Assembly (NCBI GenBank): GCA_044340025.1
Contig: JBIIUJ010000113.1
Coordinates: 1 to 8,733 of the forward strand
Direction of reading: 5' to 3'
Length of the DNA stretch: 8,733 nt
Origin: JBIIUJ01 sp044340025
GTDB taxonomy: Bacteria; Pseudomonadota; Alphaproteobacteria; Caulobacterales; Aquidulcibacteraceae
How positions within the stretch are numbered: position 1 is the stretch's first letter; every line of letters begins with the position of its first letter. Shown here piece by piece: positions 1-5,669 of this stretch. Under the pieces are notes generated by a model. It worked only from the letters and a program-made list of their open reading frames with translations. It did no database searches and was not told the origin of the DNA. The position numbers were made by a program, and so were the translations under genes.

Positions 1-1
1 C

Positions 2-502
2 CATGTGTTCGAGCATCTGTGCTATCCGCTGGGCGCGCTCGCCACGCTGCGGCGGTGGCTGGCCGATGACGGCTTTCTGTTTCTGGAGGTCCCCGACCTC
101 GCAGCCTCGCGCAAGCAGCGCGCCACCATGTTTCATCGCGCCCATATCTGGAACTTCGGGTCGGAGACGCTGATCGCGCTCTGCGCCCAGGCGGGCTTTG
201 CCCCCCGGCCGGGGGAAGACCTGAGCCAGACTTCGCTGGTGTTTGTGAAGGCGCCGCCGGCCGCCGCCAAGCGGGCGCCGGACGTGGCCGCGCGATATCT
301 CGCCCGGCTCCAGACAGAGCAATCACCGCTCGGCTATCTGCTGTCTGGGGCGCCATTCACGCGGCGCTGGTCGCGGCTGAAGCGCAATCTGGAGGAGCGG
401 CGCGCCTTGCGGGCGTTTCCCGACGAGCGGGCGATGGCCGATGCGGTGATCGCCAGCGCTGGCGTGCGGCCGCGGCCAGACGCCACGGCCTCCGCCGCCT
501 GA
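2..502 (+). CDS. Class I SAM-dependent methyltransferase, C-terminal part (5' end outside window)
   Basis: The reading frame is open from the left edge (the codon at 2-4 reads His, giving HVFEHL), so the GTG at 5 is internal and about the first half of the protein is missing. The visible start matches the post-motif region of the Methyltransf_23/11 fold: an EHL segment, a hydrophobic helix, then an LEVPDL strand, as in 'leader of the EH..., GG.l.levPn' methyltransferases. Further on, HIWNFGSETLIALCAQAGF matches the usual 'H...F...tL..l...aGF' segment of this family. The SAM-binding glycine loop would lie upstream, outside the window. About 80 C-terminal residues, rich in Arg and Ala, follow the fold and are not recognised. 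Substrate is unknown; such enzymes often modify sugars, lipids or small metabolites. The phosphatase gene follows 38 bp later on the same strand and may be co-transcribed. Confidence 0.8.
   Translation, partial: HVFEHLCYPLGALATLRRWLADDGFLFLEVPDLAASRKQRATMFHRAHIWNFGSETLIALCAQAGFAPRPGEDLSQTSLVFVKAPPAAAKRAPDVAARYLARLQTEQSPLGYLLSGAPFTRRWSRLKRNLEERRALRAFPDERAMADAVIASAGVRPRPDATASAA
451..464. repeat. 14-bp perfect palindrome inside the methyltransferase gene
   Basis: CGCCAGCGCTGGCG is its own reverse complement. It lies in the last 50 bp of the methyltransferase coding sequence (encoding roughly IASAG). There is no loop and no following T-tract, so it is not a terminator. Such palindromes occur by chance in DNA this rich in GC. 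Confidence 0.5.
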
Positions 503-529
503 GCCTTGAACCAGGGCGCCGGCGCTGGC

Positions 530-535
530 AGGAGG
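530..535 (+). promoter_or_regulatory. Strong Shine-Dalgarno for the HAD-IB gene, inside a possible hairpin
   Basis: AGGAGG lies 5 nt before the ATG at 541 and fixes that start. It sits almost wholly in the loop between two copies of GCCGGC (518-523 and 535-540), which can pair as a 6-bp stem ending directly at the start codon. Confidence 0.75.
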
Positions 536-540
536 CCGGC

Positions 541-1215
541 ATGCCCGCCGCGCCGCCCGCCGTCACCGCTTTCGACGTGGATGGCACCCTCACCTGGACC
601 GACAGCTATCTGCTGTTTCTGCGCATGTTTGCGGGGCGACGCGCGTTTGTGGGCCGGATGGCGGCGCTTGCGCCGGCCGGCGCGCTGGAAAAGCTCGGTC
701 TGGTCAGCCGCGACAGGCTCAAATCCGCCTCCGCTCGCGCGTTCTTCGCAGGCGTCGATGCACGGGCCTTCGAGGCGGCGGCGGAGCGCTTCGGGCGCGA
801 GGTGATTGTGGCGCACCTGCTGCGGGCGGATGGCCGGGCGGCGGTCGAGGCGGCGAAGGCGCAAGGCCCCGTCGTGCTCGTGTCTGCCTCGCTGGAGGAT
901 TATCTCTTTCCCGTGGCCGCCGCGCTCGGTGCGGACGCTGTGCTCGCCACCCGGCTGGAGCGCGGTGCGGACGGGCGGCTCACAGGCGCGCTTGCGGGCC
1001 GCAACTGCCGCGCGGAAGAAAAGGTCGCCCGGCTGCATGCGGCCTATGGGCCGCAGCTGCGGTTAATTGCGGCCTATGGCGACACCAGCGGCGATCACGC
1101 CATGCTGGAGGCGGCGCAGACCAGCGCCTATCGCGCGTTCACGGATCGCCCGGCGGATGCGCTGGAGCGGCTTGCCGGGCTCTATCTGGGCGATGGGCTC
1201 AGCGCTGGTGGATGA
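541..1215 (+). CDS. HAD-IB family phosphatase (SerB-like hydrolase)
   Basis: A 224-residue HAD-superfamily phosphohydrolase of subfamily IB, probably cytoplasmic. All four HAD motifs are visible. Motif I is FDVDGTLT with the nucleophile Asp12 and general acid/base Asp14. Motif II is VVLVSAS with Ser115. Motif III is Lys161. Motif IV is YGDTSGD with Asp181 and Asp185, the Mg2+ ligands. The helical cap lies between motifs I and II, as expected for the C1-capped IB class (phosphoserine phosphatase relatives; TIGR01490-like). The substrate cannot be read from sequence: candidates are phosphoserine-like metabolites, lysophosphatidate or other small phosphomonoesters. Length is normal for the family. 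The ATG is supported by AGGAGG at 5 nt. It follows the methyltransferase gene by 38 bp on the same strand. Its last 17 bp overlap the 3' end of the convergent SMP-30-like gene. Confidence 0.88.
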   Translation: MPAAPPAVTAFDVDGTLTWTDSYLLFLRMFAGRRAFVGRMAALAPAGALEKLGLVSRDRLKSASARAFFAGVDARAFEAAAERFGREVIVAHLLRADGRAAVEAAKAQGPVVLVSASLEDYLFPVAAALGADAVLATRLERGADGRLTGALAGRNCRAEEKVARLHAAYGPQLRLIAAYGDTSGDHAMLEAAQTSAYRAFTDRPADALERLAGLYLGDGLSAGG

Positions 1216-2158
1216 GCGGCAGACCGGGAACGGGGCTGCGCACCTTCAGCACATAATCCGCCCGGATCGACCCGATGTAGAGATCGCGCAGATCCGGCCC
1301 GCCCCACGCCACATTGGTGGGATGGTTCAGGATGGTTCCTTCGGGATCGTGCGCCACGGTGAAGACCGCGCGCTCCGGGGTGATCGCCACGATCTTGTTG
1401 GCGGCCGGCAGCGTGACCCAGAGGTTGCCCTCGGCGTCCATGCCGCAGCCGTCGGTATAGCCCAGATTGTGCATCACCTCCGCCGGCGGCGGATCGGCGG
1501 GATCGTAGGGGCCGGTCAGAAGCGGACCCAGCGGCGGGCCATAGGGCTCCGGCTCGCCCAGAATGCGGCCGTTCGGCCCGTCGTAGATCGGAAAGGCCAG
1601 AACGCCGGCGACGCTGGTCTCGCAGCAGTAGAGCGTGGACTCGTCGGCCGAAAGCGCAAGCCCGTTTGGGAAGCGCAGCGCCACGGCCGCCACATCCACC
1701 CGCCCATCCGGGCGCAGGACATAGACAAAGCCGTCCTCGCGCCCGTCCAGCGCTTCCGGCCAGGTGGGGGCGGCGGTGGAATTGGCGCACCAGATGTTGC
1801 CGGCGGAATCGAGGATCGGATAGTTCGAGGCCGTGAGCCTTTGGCCGGCGACGGTCTCGACCAGCGCTTCGCGCGCGCCAGTGGCGGGATCGAACCGTTC
1901 CAGCGGGCCCGGCTCGCCATCATAAATGCCGAAATTGGCGATCAGGATCCGCCCCTCGCGGTCAGCGTTGATGCCGTTGGGCGCGCCACGGCGCGGGCCA
2001 AGGCGTCCAAAGCCGCCATCGGGCCGGATCTCGGCGACAGCGCAGCGATGATCGGAGGCGAAGACGCGGCCGTCCTTGAGCACGACCACATCCTCGGGCC
2101 GGTCGATGCCGCGGGCGATCTTCTCGAACGCGGAGAGCGGGATGGGGGCGAGCGGCAT
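1199..2158 (-). CDS. SMP-30/gluconolactonase/LRE family protein (six-bladed propeller lactonase-like hydrolase)
   Basis: A 319-residue protein of the SMP-30/gluconolactonase/Cnr-like family: six-bladed beta-propellers that bind a divalent metal and usually hydrolyse sugar lactones or related esters. The expected metal ligands are present in order: Glu22 in the N-terminal RPEDVV segment, Asn165 in RFPNGLALS and Asp236 in GYTDGCGMDAEGNLWV. Asn112 in SNYPILDSAGNIW matches the usual substrate-pocket Asn. Repeated 'D..Gn.w' and 'LY' strands mark the blades. No signal peptide is seen, so it is probably cytoplasmic. The ATG at 2158 is backed by GAGGA at 2165-2169 on the complementary strand, 6 nt away. 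The upstream fasciclin gene ends in a terminator, so this gene probably has its own promoter in the 60 bp before it. Exact substrate is unknown; gluconolactone is only one candidate. Confidence 0.88.
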   Translation of the reverse strand: MPLAPIPLSAFEKIARGIDRPEDVVVLKDGRVFASDHRCAVAEIRPDGGFGRLGPRRGAPNGINADREGRILIANFGIYDGEPGPLERFDPATGAREALVETVAGQRLTASNYPILDSAGNIWCANSTAAPTWPEALDGREDGFVYVLRPDGRVDVAAVALRFPNGLALSADESTLYCCETSVAGVLAFPIYDGPNGRILGEPEPYGPPLGPLLTGPYDPADPPPAEVMHNLGYTDGCGMDAEGNLWVTLPAANKIVAITPERAVFTVAHDPEGTILNHPTNVAWGGPDLRDLYIGSIRADYVLKVRSPVPGLPLIHQR

Positions 2159-2218
2159 GGTCTGTCCTCACTTGGGGGGACTTCCACTGGTGGCTCAGCC
2201 GGGCGGCGGGCGCAATTG

Positions 2219-2248
2219 AAAAAGGGACGTGCGGCGGCCGCACGCCCC
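2219..2248 (-). terminator. Intrinsic terminator of the fasciclin gene
   Basis: Read on the minus strand, the hairpin runs from 2248 to 2224. A 7-bp perfect stem (2238-2244 with 2228-2234, loop 2235-2237) is extended outward by one G.U and three G-C pairs, giving 11 pairs. Five U residues follow directly (2223-2219). It starts 24 nt after the fasciclin stop codon. This is the clearest rho-independent terminator in the window and separates the fasciclin and SMP-30-like transcripts. Confidence 0.88.
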
Positions 2249-2271
2249 CATTTCATCAGTCAACGGACAGC

Positions 2272-2790
2272 TTAGTTGGGCAGCAGAACCCGGTCGATCA
2301 CATGGATCACGCCATTGCTGGCGCGCACGTCGGCGGTGATGACGCGGGCGTTGTTCACCCGCACGCCGTCGCGGCCATCGACCGCCAGGATCTGGCCCTG
2401 CACCGTCACCGGGGCCAGCGTCTTGCCAGCCAGCGCGCCAGAGGTCACCGCGCCCGGCAGGACGTGATAGGTGAGGATCTTCTGAAGCTCGGCCTTGTTC
2501 TCCGGACGCAGGAGGCGCTCGACCGTGCCGGCCGGCAGCGCGGCGAAGGCGGCGTCGGTCGGGGCGAAGACGGTGAGCGGGCCGCGGCCCTTCAGCGTCT
2601 CGACAAGGCCCGCCGCCTGCGCGGCGGCCAGCAGCGTGCCGAAGGAGCCGGCGGCTGCGGCCGTCTCCACGATGTCGGCGCGGGCGGCCGGCGCCGAGCC
2701 ATGATGGCTGATCGGGGTGAAGACGGCTGGGGCGGCCACAGCAGGGGCGGCAACGGCGAGAACGGCGAGGGCGAGTAGGCTACGGATCAT
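2272..2790 (-). CDS. Secreted single-domain fasciclin (FAS1) protein
   Basis: A 172-residue exported protein. Residues 1-20 form a classical Sec signal peptide: MIRS, then a Leu/Ala/Val-rich core and an Ala-rich cleavage region near residue 20. One FAS1 domain fills the rest: the H1 box around residues 73-82 (TVFAPTDAAF), the YH motif at 108-110 (ILTYHVLPG), and the H2 box near 159-171 (NGVIHVIDRVLLP). Bacterial one-domain FAS1 proteins are secreted or periplasmic adhesion-like proteins whose ligand is usually unknown. The ATG at 2790 is preferred over the in-frame TTG at 2805, because the TTG overlaps the Shine-Dalgarno (GGAGG at 2799-2803 complement) and would put five odd residues before the signal peptide. 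Its own terminator follows, and it diverges from the MFS gene across a 191-bp spacer. Confidence 0.92.
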   Translation of the reverse strand: MIRSLLALAVLAVAAPAVAAPAVFTPISHHGSAPAARADIVETAAAAGSFGTLLAAAQAAGLVETLKGRGPLTVFAPTDAAFAALPAGTVERLLRPENKAELQKILTYHVLPGAVTSGALAGKTLAPVTVQGQILAVDGRDGVRVNNARVITADVRASNGVIHVIDRVLLPN

Positions 2791-2981
2791 GAGTGCTCCC
2801 TCCAAATGTGAGCGCGACGTCTACGCTGCCCCACGGCCCGCGGATTAATTCATGTCGCAATTTTCATATTAAATTCGCAAGCCCGAAGATCCCGCCGGCC
2901 AGCGGTCATGGCATGCCCCCCTCTTGCGACCGGGCGCCGCATGACGGCAGGATTTGCGGCAGGATTTTCGAAGGACACGCC
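2791..2981. promoter_or_regulatory. Divergent intergenic region between fasciclin and MFS genes
   Basis: This 191-bp spacer should hold promoters for both flanking genes. Its core (about 2843-2880) is strikingly AT-rich against the GC-rich background. TCGCAA occurs at 2855-2860 and again at 2875-2880, exactly 20 bp apart. The inverse, TTGCGA, lies at 2924-2929. GTCGCAA (2854-2860) and TTGCGAC (2924-2930) form a 7-bp inverted pair. I could not place convincing -35/-10 boxes with correct spacing on either strand, so the promoters are inferred from position and composition only. Confidence 0.5.
2971..2975 (+). promoter_or_regulatory. Shine-Dalgarno deciding the MFS start
   Basis: AAGGA lies 6 nt before the ATG at 2982. 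It supports that start over the in-frame upstream codons, which would add 63 residues of non-family sequence encoded across the AT-rich spacer. Confidence 0.65.
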
Positions 2982-4247
2982 ATGGTCGCCGCAGCAGACG
3001 CCGCCCCTCCGCCCGCCACCGCCGCCGGGGAGCTCGCGCGCGGCTGGCCCATTCTTCTGTCGGCCCTGGTCGGCTTTGGGCTCGGGCTTTCCGCGCTGAC
3101 CTTCTACACCAACCAGGTGTTCGTCGATCCGCTGATGGCGGAGTTCGGCTGGAAGGCGAGCCAGATCCAGGCCGGCATCGTGGCGATGCCGATCGCCACG
3201 GTTCTGATGGCTCCCGTGATCGGCAAGCTCTGCGACACGATCGGGTCGCGCCCGGTCGTGCTGGTGTCGATTGCGCTCTATGCGGCCGCAGTGGCGAGCT
3301 TCTCGCTGCTGACCCCGTCGCTGATCGGCTATTACGCGCACTGGGTGGCGATGAGCGTTCTCGGGGCCGGCACGCTCGCGATCACCTGGACCAAGGCGAT
3401 CAACGGCTGGTTTGACCGCGCCCGCGGCATCGCCCTTGGCATCGCGCTGGCAGGCTCGGGGCTCACCGGCTTCTTCGCCCCCCAGCTTGCGGTCTGGGCG
3501 ATCGGGGAACATGGCTGGCGCACGGCCTATCTGGTGCTGGCGTGCCTGCCCGCGCTCATCGCCCTGCCCACCGCCTTCCTGCTGTTTCGCGATCCGCCCA
3601 AAGCAGGCGCTGCGCCAGGGGGGGCGGCCGCAACCGAGCTGCCTGGCCTGACAGGCAAGGAAGCCCTGCGGACCGCACGGTTCTGGATCATGTGGATCGC
3701 CTTCTTCATGATCTCCATCGGGGTGGGCGCGCTGATCCCCAACATGTTCCGCATTCTGGTCTCGGACGGGTTCACCCCGGTGCAGGCGGGCCAGGTGGCG
3801 GGGCTGATCGGGCTTTCCGTCATCGCCGGGCGTGTGGTGGCTGGCTTCCTGCTGGATCGGGTCTGGGCGCCGCTGGTGGCTTTCGTGTTCCTCACCGTGC
3901 CGGCGATCTCGTGCCTGCTGCTCGCCAACCCGCAAGTGGGGCTCCAGTATCTGGCGATCGCGGCGGTTCTGGTGGGGCTCGCCGCCGGCGCGGAATTCGA
4001 CCTGATCGCCTATATGGTCAGCCGCTATTTCGGCATGAAGGCCTATGGCCAGATCTATGCCTGGCAGTTCATCGGCTTCGGTCTCGGCTCCGGCTTCGTG
4101 GCCCCGGTTCCGGAGCTCGTGAAGGAAGCGATGGGGTCTTATGATCCGGCGCTCTACGTGATCGCTGCGCTGTTCGTGATCGGCGGCACGCTGCTTCTGG
4201 CCATGGGGCGTTATCCAAAGGAATATGCCCGGGCCAGCGGGCATTGA
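2982..4247 (+). CDS. MFS transporter, oxalate/formate antiporter-like (monocarboxylate type)
   Basis: A 421-residue inner-membrane protein with about 12 hydrophobic segments in two halves, split by a hydrophilic loop near residues 203-230. The loop after TM2 carries an MFS motif-A variant, GKLCDTIGSR (81-90). NGWFDRARGIALGIALAGSG (141-160) resembles the 'NWF..RRGlAlGi..aG.G' signature of the oxalate:formate antiporter/monocarboxylate branch. The C-terminal half has GAEFDLIAYMVSRYFG (around 346-361), also typical of that branch. Such proteins carry organic acids by proton symport or exchange; the substrate here is not readable. The ATG at 2982 has AAGGA 6 nt upstream, and the open frame further upstream is rejected as coding. 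Its stop overlaps the TTG start of the dehydrogenase (TTGA, 4244-4247), suggesting a translationally coupled operon in which an imported compound is then oxidised or reduced. Confidence 0.87.
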   Translation: MVAAADAAPPPATAAGELARGWPILLSALVGFGLGLSALTFYTNQVFVDPLMAEFGWKASQIQAGIVAMPIATVLMAPVIGKLCDTIGSRPVVLVSIALYAAAVASFSLLTPSLIGYYAHWVAMSVLGAGTLAITWTKAINGWFDRARGIALGIALAGSGLTGFFAPQLAVWAIGEHGWRTAYLVLACLPALIALPTAFLLFRDPPKAGAAPGGAAATELPGLTGKEALRTARFWIMWIAFFMISIGVGALIPNMFRILVSDGFTPVQAGQVAGLIGLSVIAGRVVAGFLLDRVWAPLVAFVFLTVPAISCLLLANPQVGLQYLAIAAVLVGLAAGAEFDLIAYMVSRYFGMKAYGQIYAWQFIGFGLGSGFVAPVPELVKEAMGSYDPALYVIAALFVIGGTLLLAMGRYPKEYARASGH

Positions 4248-5020
4248 GCCGGCGGATCGTCGTCACGGGGGCCGCCTCCGGCATTGGGGCGGCCACGGCT
4301 GCGGCCTTTGTGGCGGCCGGCGATCATGTGATCGGGCTGGACAGGGCCGGGATGGCCGGCCTTGGCGAAGCGGTGGCGCTCGACCTTGCCGATGCGGGCG
4401 CGGTGGAGCGTTGGGCCGCGACCATCAGCCAGCCGATCGACGTGCTGGTGAACGCAGCCGGCGTGCCGGGCACACAGACGCCGCAGACGGTGCTGGCGGT
4501 CAATCTGCTGGCGCCGCGCCGGCTGACGGAGCTTTTGCTGTCGCGGCTGAACCCCGGCGGGGCGGTGGTGCATGTCAGTTCCGGCGCAGGCTGGGCCTGG
4601 CGCCACGAGATGGAGACGCTCCTGCCGCTGCTGGCCCTGCCGGACGACGCGCTGCTCGCGGCGGCCGGCGCGCGCGCGCCGGAGGGTCGGCGGGCCTATG
4701 AGTTGTCGAAGGCGCTTCTGTCGCTCCACGCGGTGGCGACCGCGCCGCGTGCGCAGCGGATGGGCCTGCGGGTGAACGCCGTGGCGCCGGGCGGGGTGGA
4801 GACGCCGATGCTGCCCGCCTTCCGCGAGAGCATGGGCGCCGACGTGCTCGATTGGGCCGCCGCTGCGGTGGGCCGCCACGCCAGTCCGGCCGAGATCGCC
4901 GACGCCATCCTGTTCCTCGCCTCCCCCGCCGCGCGCTGGATCAATGGGGTGGAGCTTGTGGCCGATGGCGGGCTTGTGGCCGGCATGCTGACGGGCGCCT
5001 GGCCCGCCCCCTCCCGCTAG
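4244..5020 (+). CDS. Short-chain dehydrogenase/reductase, 3-alpha-hydroxysteroid or coniferyl-alcohol dehydrogenase-like
   Basis: A 258-residue classical SDR oxidoreductase. TGAASGIG (8-15) is the nucleotide-binding loop. Asp33 at the end of beta-2 favours NAD(H). NAAG begins at Asn70. The catalytic tetrad is Asn87, Ser113, Tyr152 and Lys156 (YELSK). APGGVETP follows. Two features match, from memory, Comamonas 3-alpha-hydroxysteroid dehydrogenase/carbonyl reductase and coniferyl-alcohol dehydrogenases (cd05328 type): the short first half without the usual helix D insert, and a long insertion of about 38 residues between the catalytic Ser and Tyr. The substrate could be a steroid, an aryl alcohol or another carbonyl. 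The start is TTG at 4244; no ATG or GTG lies between it and the glycine motif, and the frame upstream offers no better start. There is no good Shine-Dalgarno, consistent with coupling to the overlapping transporter stop. It ends 2 bp from the convergent 188-residue gene. Confidence 0.85.
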   Translation: MSRRIVVTGAASGIGAATAAAFVAAGDHVIGLDRAGMAGLGEAVALDLADAGAVERWAATISQPIDVLVNAAGVPGTQTPQTVLAVNLLAPRRLTELLLSRLNPGGAVVHVSSGAGWAWRHEMETLLPLLALPDDALLAAAGARAPEGRRAYELSKALLSLHAVATAPRAQRMGLRVNAVAPGGVETPMLPAFRESMGADVLDWAAAAVGRHASPAEIADAILFLASPAARWINGVELVADGGLVAGMLTGAWPAPSR

Positions 5021-5026
5021 CGCTAG
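5017..5026. repeat. 10-bp palindrome holding both stop codons of a convergent pair
   Basis: CTAGCGCTAG is its own reverse complement. The plus-strand TAG at 5018-5020 ends the dehydrogenase and the minus-strand TAG at 5025-5023 ends the 188-residue protein. No T-tract follows on either side, so a terminator function is not supported. Confidence 0.7.
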
Positions 5027-5589
5027 GGCGCGGCGCGACCGGGCGAGGACCGAGGAAGACGCAGAGCGCCAGCTGGGGGCGTGTCCGTCGAGACGCGGAG
5101 CCGGACCATCTGCCACTGCGCCTCGCCCACCGCGAAGTAGACAGCAGCGCCCACCGTCGGGGTCATGGCTGGAAGGCTGATCGCGCGATCAAGCACGACC
5201 CAGAGCGTCTGGCTCGCGGCGTGAAAGCAGACTTCCCGCACCACTTCGCCCAGCGCCTGCATGATCGCCTCGCCCGCCTGGCGGATGAGCGCCGCCCGCG
5301 CGAGCCAGCCGTGCGCATCAAGAAGCACTGCCTCGTCGCGGGTGCTTGCCAGAAAGGCGCTCCAGTGCTCACGGCGCGGGGTCTCGGTCTGGTGATGCAC
5401 GCGCAGGACGAGCCTGGCGCTGATCGCGCGCTCGCGGCGGGCGCGCTCGATGGCGGCAAGATCGATGGCGGCCATGTTCTGCGCTTGAACGTGCAGCGTC
5501 ACCTCATCGCGCAGGCGTCCATAGCTGGCGGCGAGGATCGGCCCGCGCGCAGCCAGGAGCATCTCGCCAAGCGCAGCCAACGTCTCCAT
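5023..5589 (-). CDS. Uncharacterised protein, 188 residues
   Basis: I do not recognise the family. The frame has high G/C at third codon positions, like its neighbours, and fits tightly between flanking genes, so it is probably real. The protein is soluble-looking: no signal peptide and no membrane segment. Residues 1-70 are mostly helical in character and rich in Ala, Leu, Arg and Glu. Residues about 57-150 alternate hydrophobic strands and helices (for example ISARLVLRVHH, LWVVLDRAI, GAAVYFAVG), suggesting a small alpha/beta domain. The last 20 residues, rich in Pro, Arg and Ser, look disordered. The ATG at 5589 is the most plausible start, with AGAGGGA somewhat far upstream. It lies 80 bp downstream of the GPH-type transporter gene on the same strand, so it may be co-transcribed with it, and it converges on the dehydrogenase gene with a 2-bp gap. 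Confidence 0.65.
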   Translation of the reverse strand: METLAALGEMLLAARGPILAASYGRLRDEVTLHVQAQNMAAIDLAAIERARRERAISARLVLRVHHQTETPRREHWSAFLASTRDEAVLLDAHGWLARAALIRQAGEAIMQALGEVVREVCFHAASQTLWVVLDRAISLPAMTPTVGAAVYFAVGEAQWQMVRLRVSTDTPPAGALRLPRSSPGRAAP

Positions 5590-5669
5590 TCCGGATCTGT
5601 TCCCTCTACCGGCGCAAGCCGCCCGCAGCCTTTAGAGCAGATTTGTGACGGGCGTTTGGCCCCCCCGGC

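Noticed and set aside
334..1038. Minus-strand open frame opposite the methyltransferase and HAD-IB genes
   Set aside because: Antisense shadow of two genes with recognisable motifs; no family pattern of its own.
1067..2275. Long plus-strand open frame (402 codons) over the SMP-30-like gene
   Set aside because: It is a shadow: the minus strand encodes a protein with all family metal ligands, while the plus frame gives low-complexity Arg/Gly/Asp-rich sequence typical of the antisense of GC-rich genes.
2793..2981. 63-residue N-terminal extension of the MFS transporter
   Set aside because: The stretch crosses the AT-rich divergent spacer, has atypical residues for the family, and a good Shine-Dalgarno lies before the ATG at 2982.
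2850..4244. Minus-strand open frame (464 codons) opposite the MFS gene
   Set aside because: His/Arg/Gln-rich antisense shadow of a clear 12-segment transporter with no independent family signal.
4211..5116. Minus-strand open frame (301 codons) opposite the dehydrogenase
   Set aside because: Antisense shadow; the plus strand carries the complete SDR motif set.
5646..5669. GGGC/GCCC hairpin after the GPH transporter stop
   Set aside because: The stem is only about 4 bp and no U-tract follows, so it is not a credible terminator.
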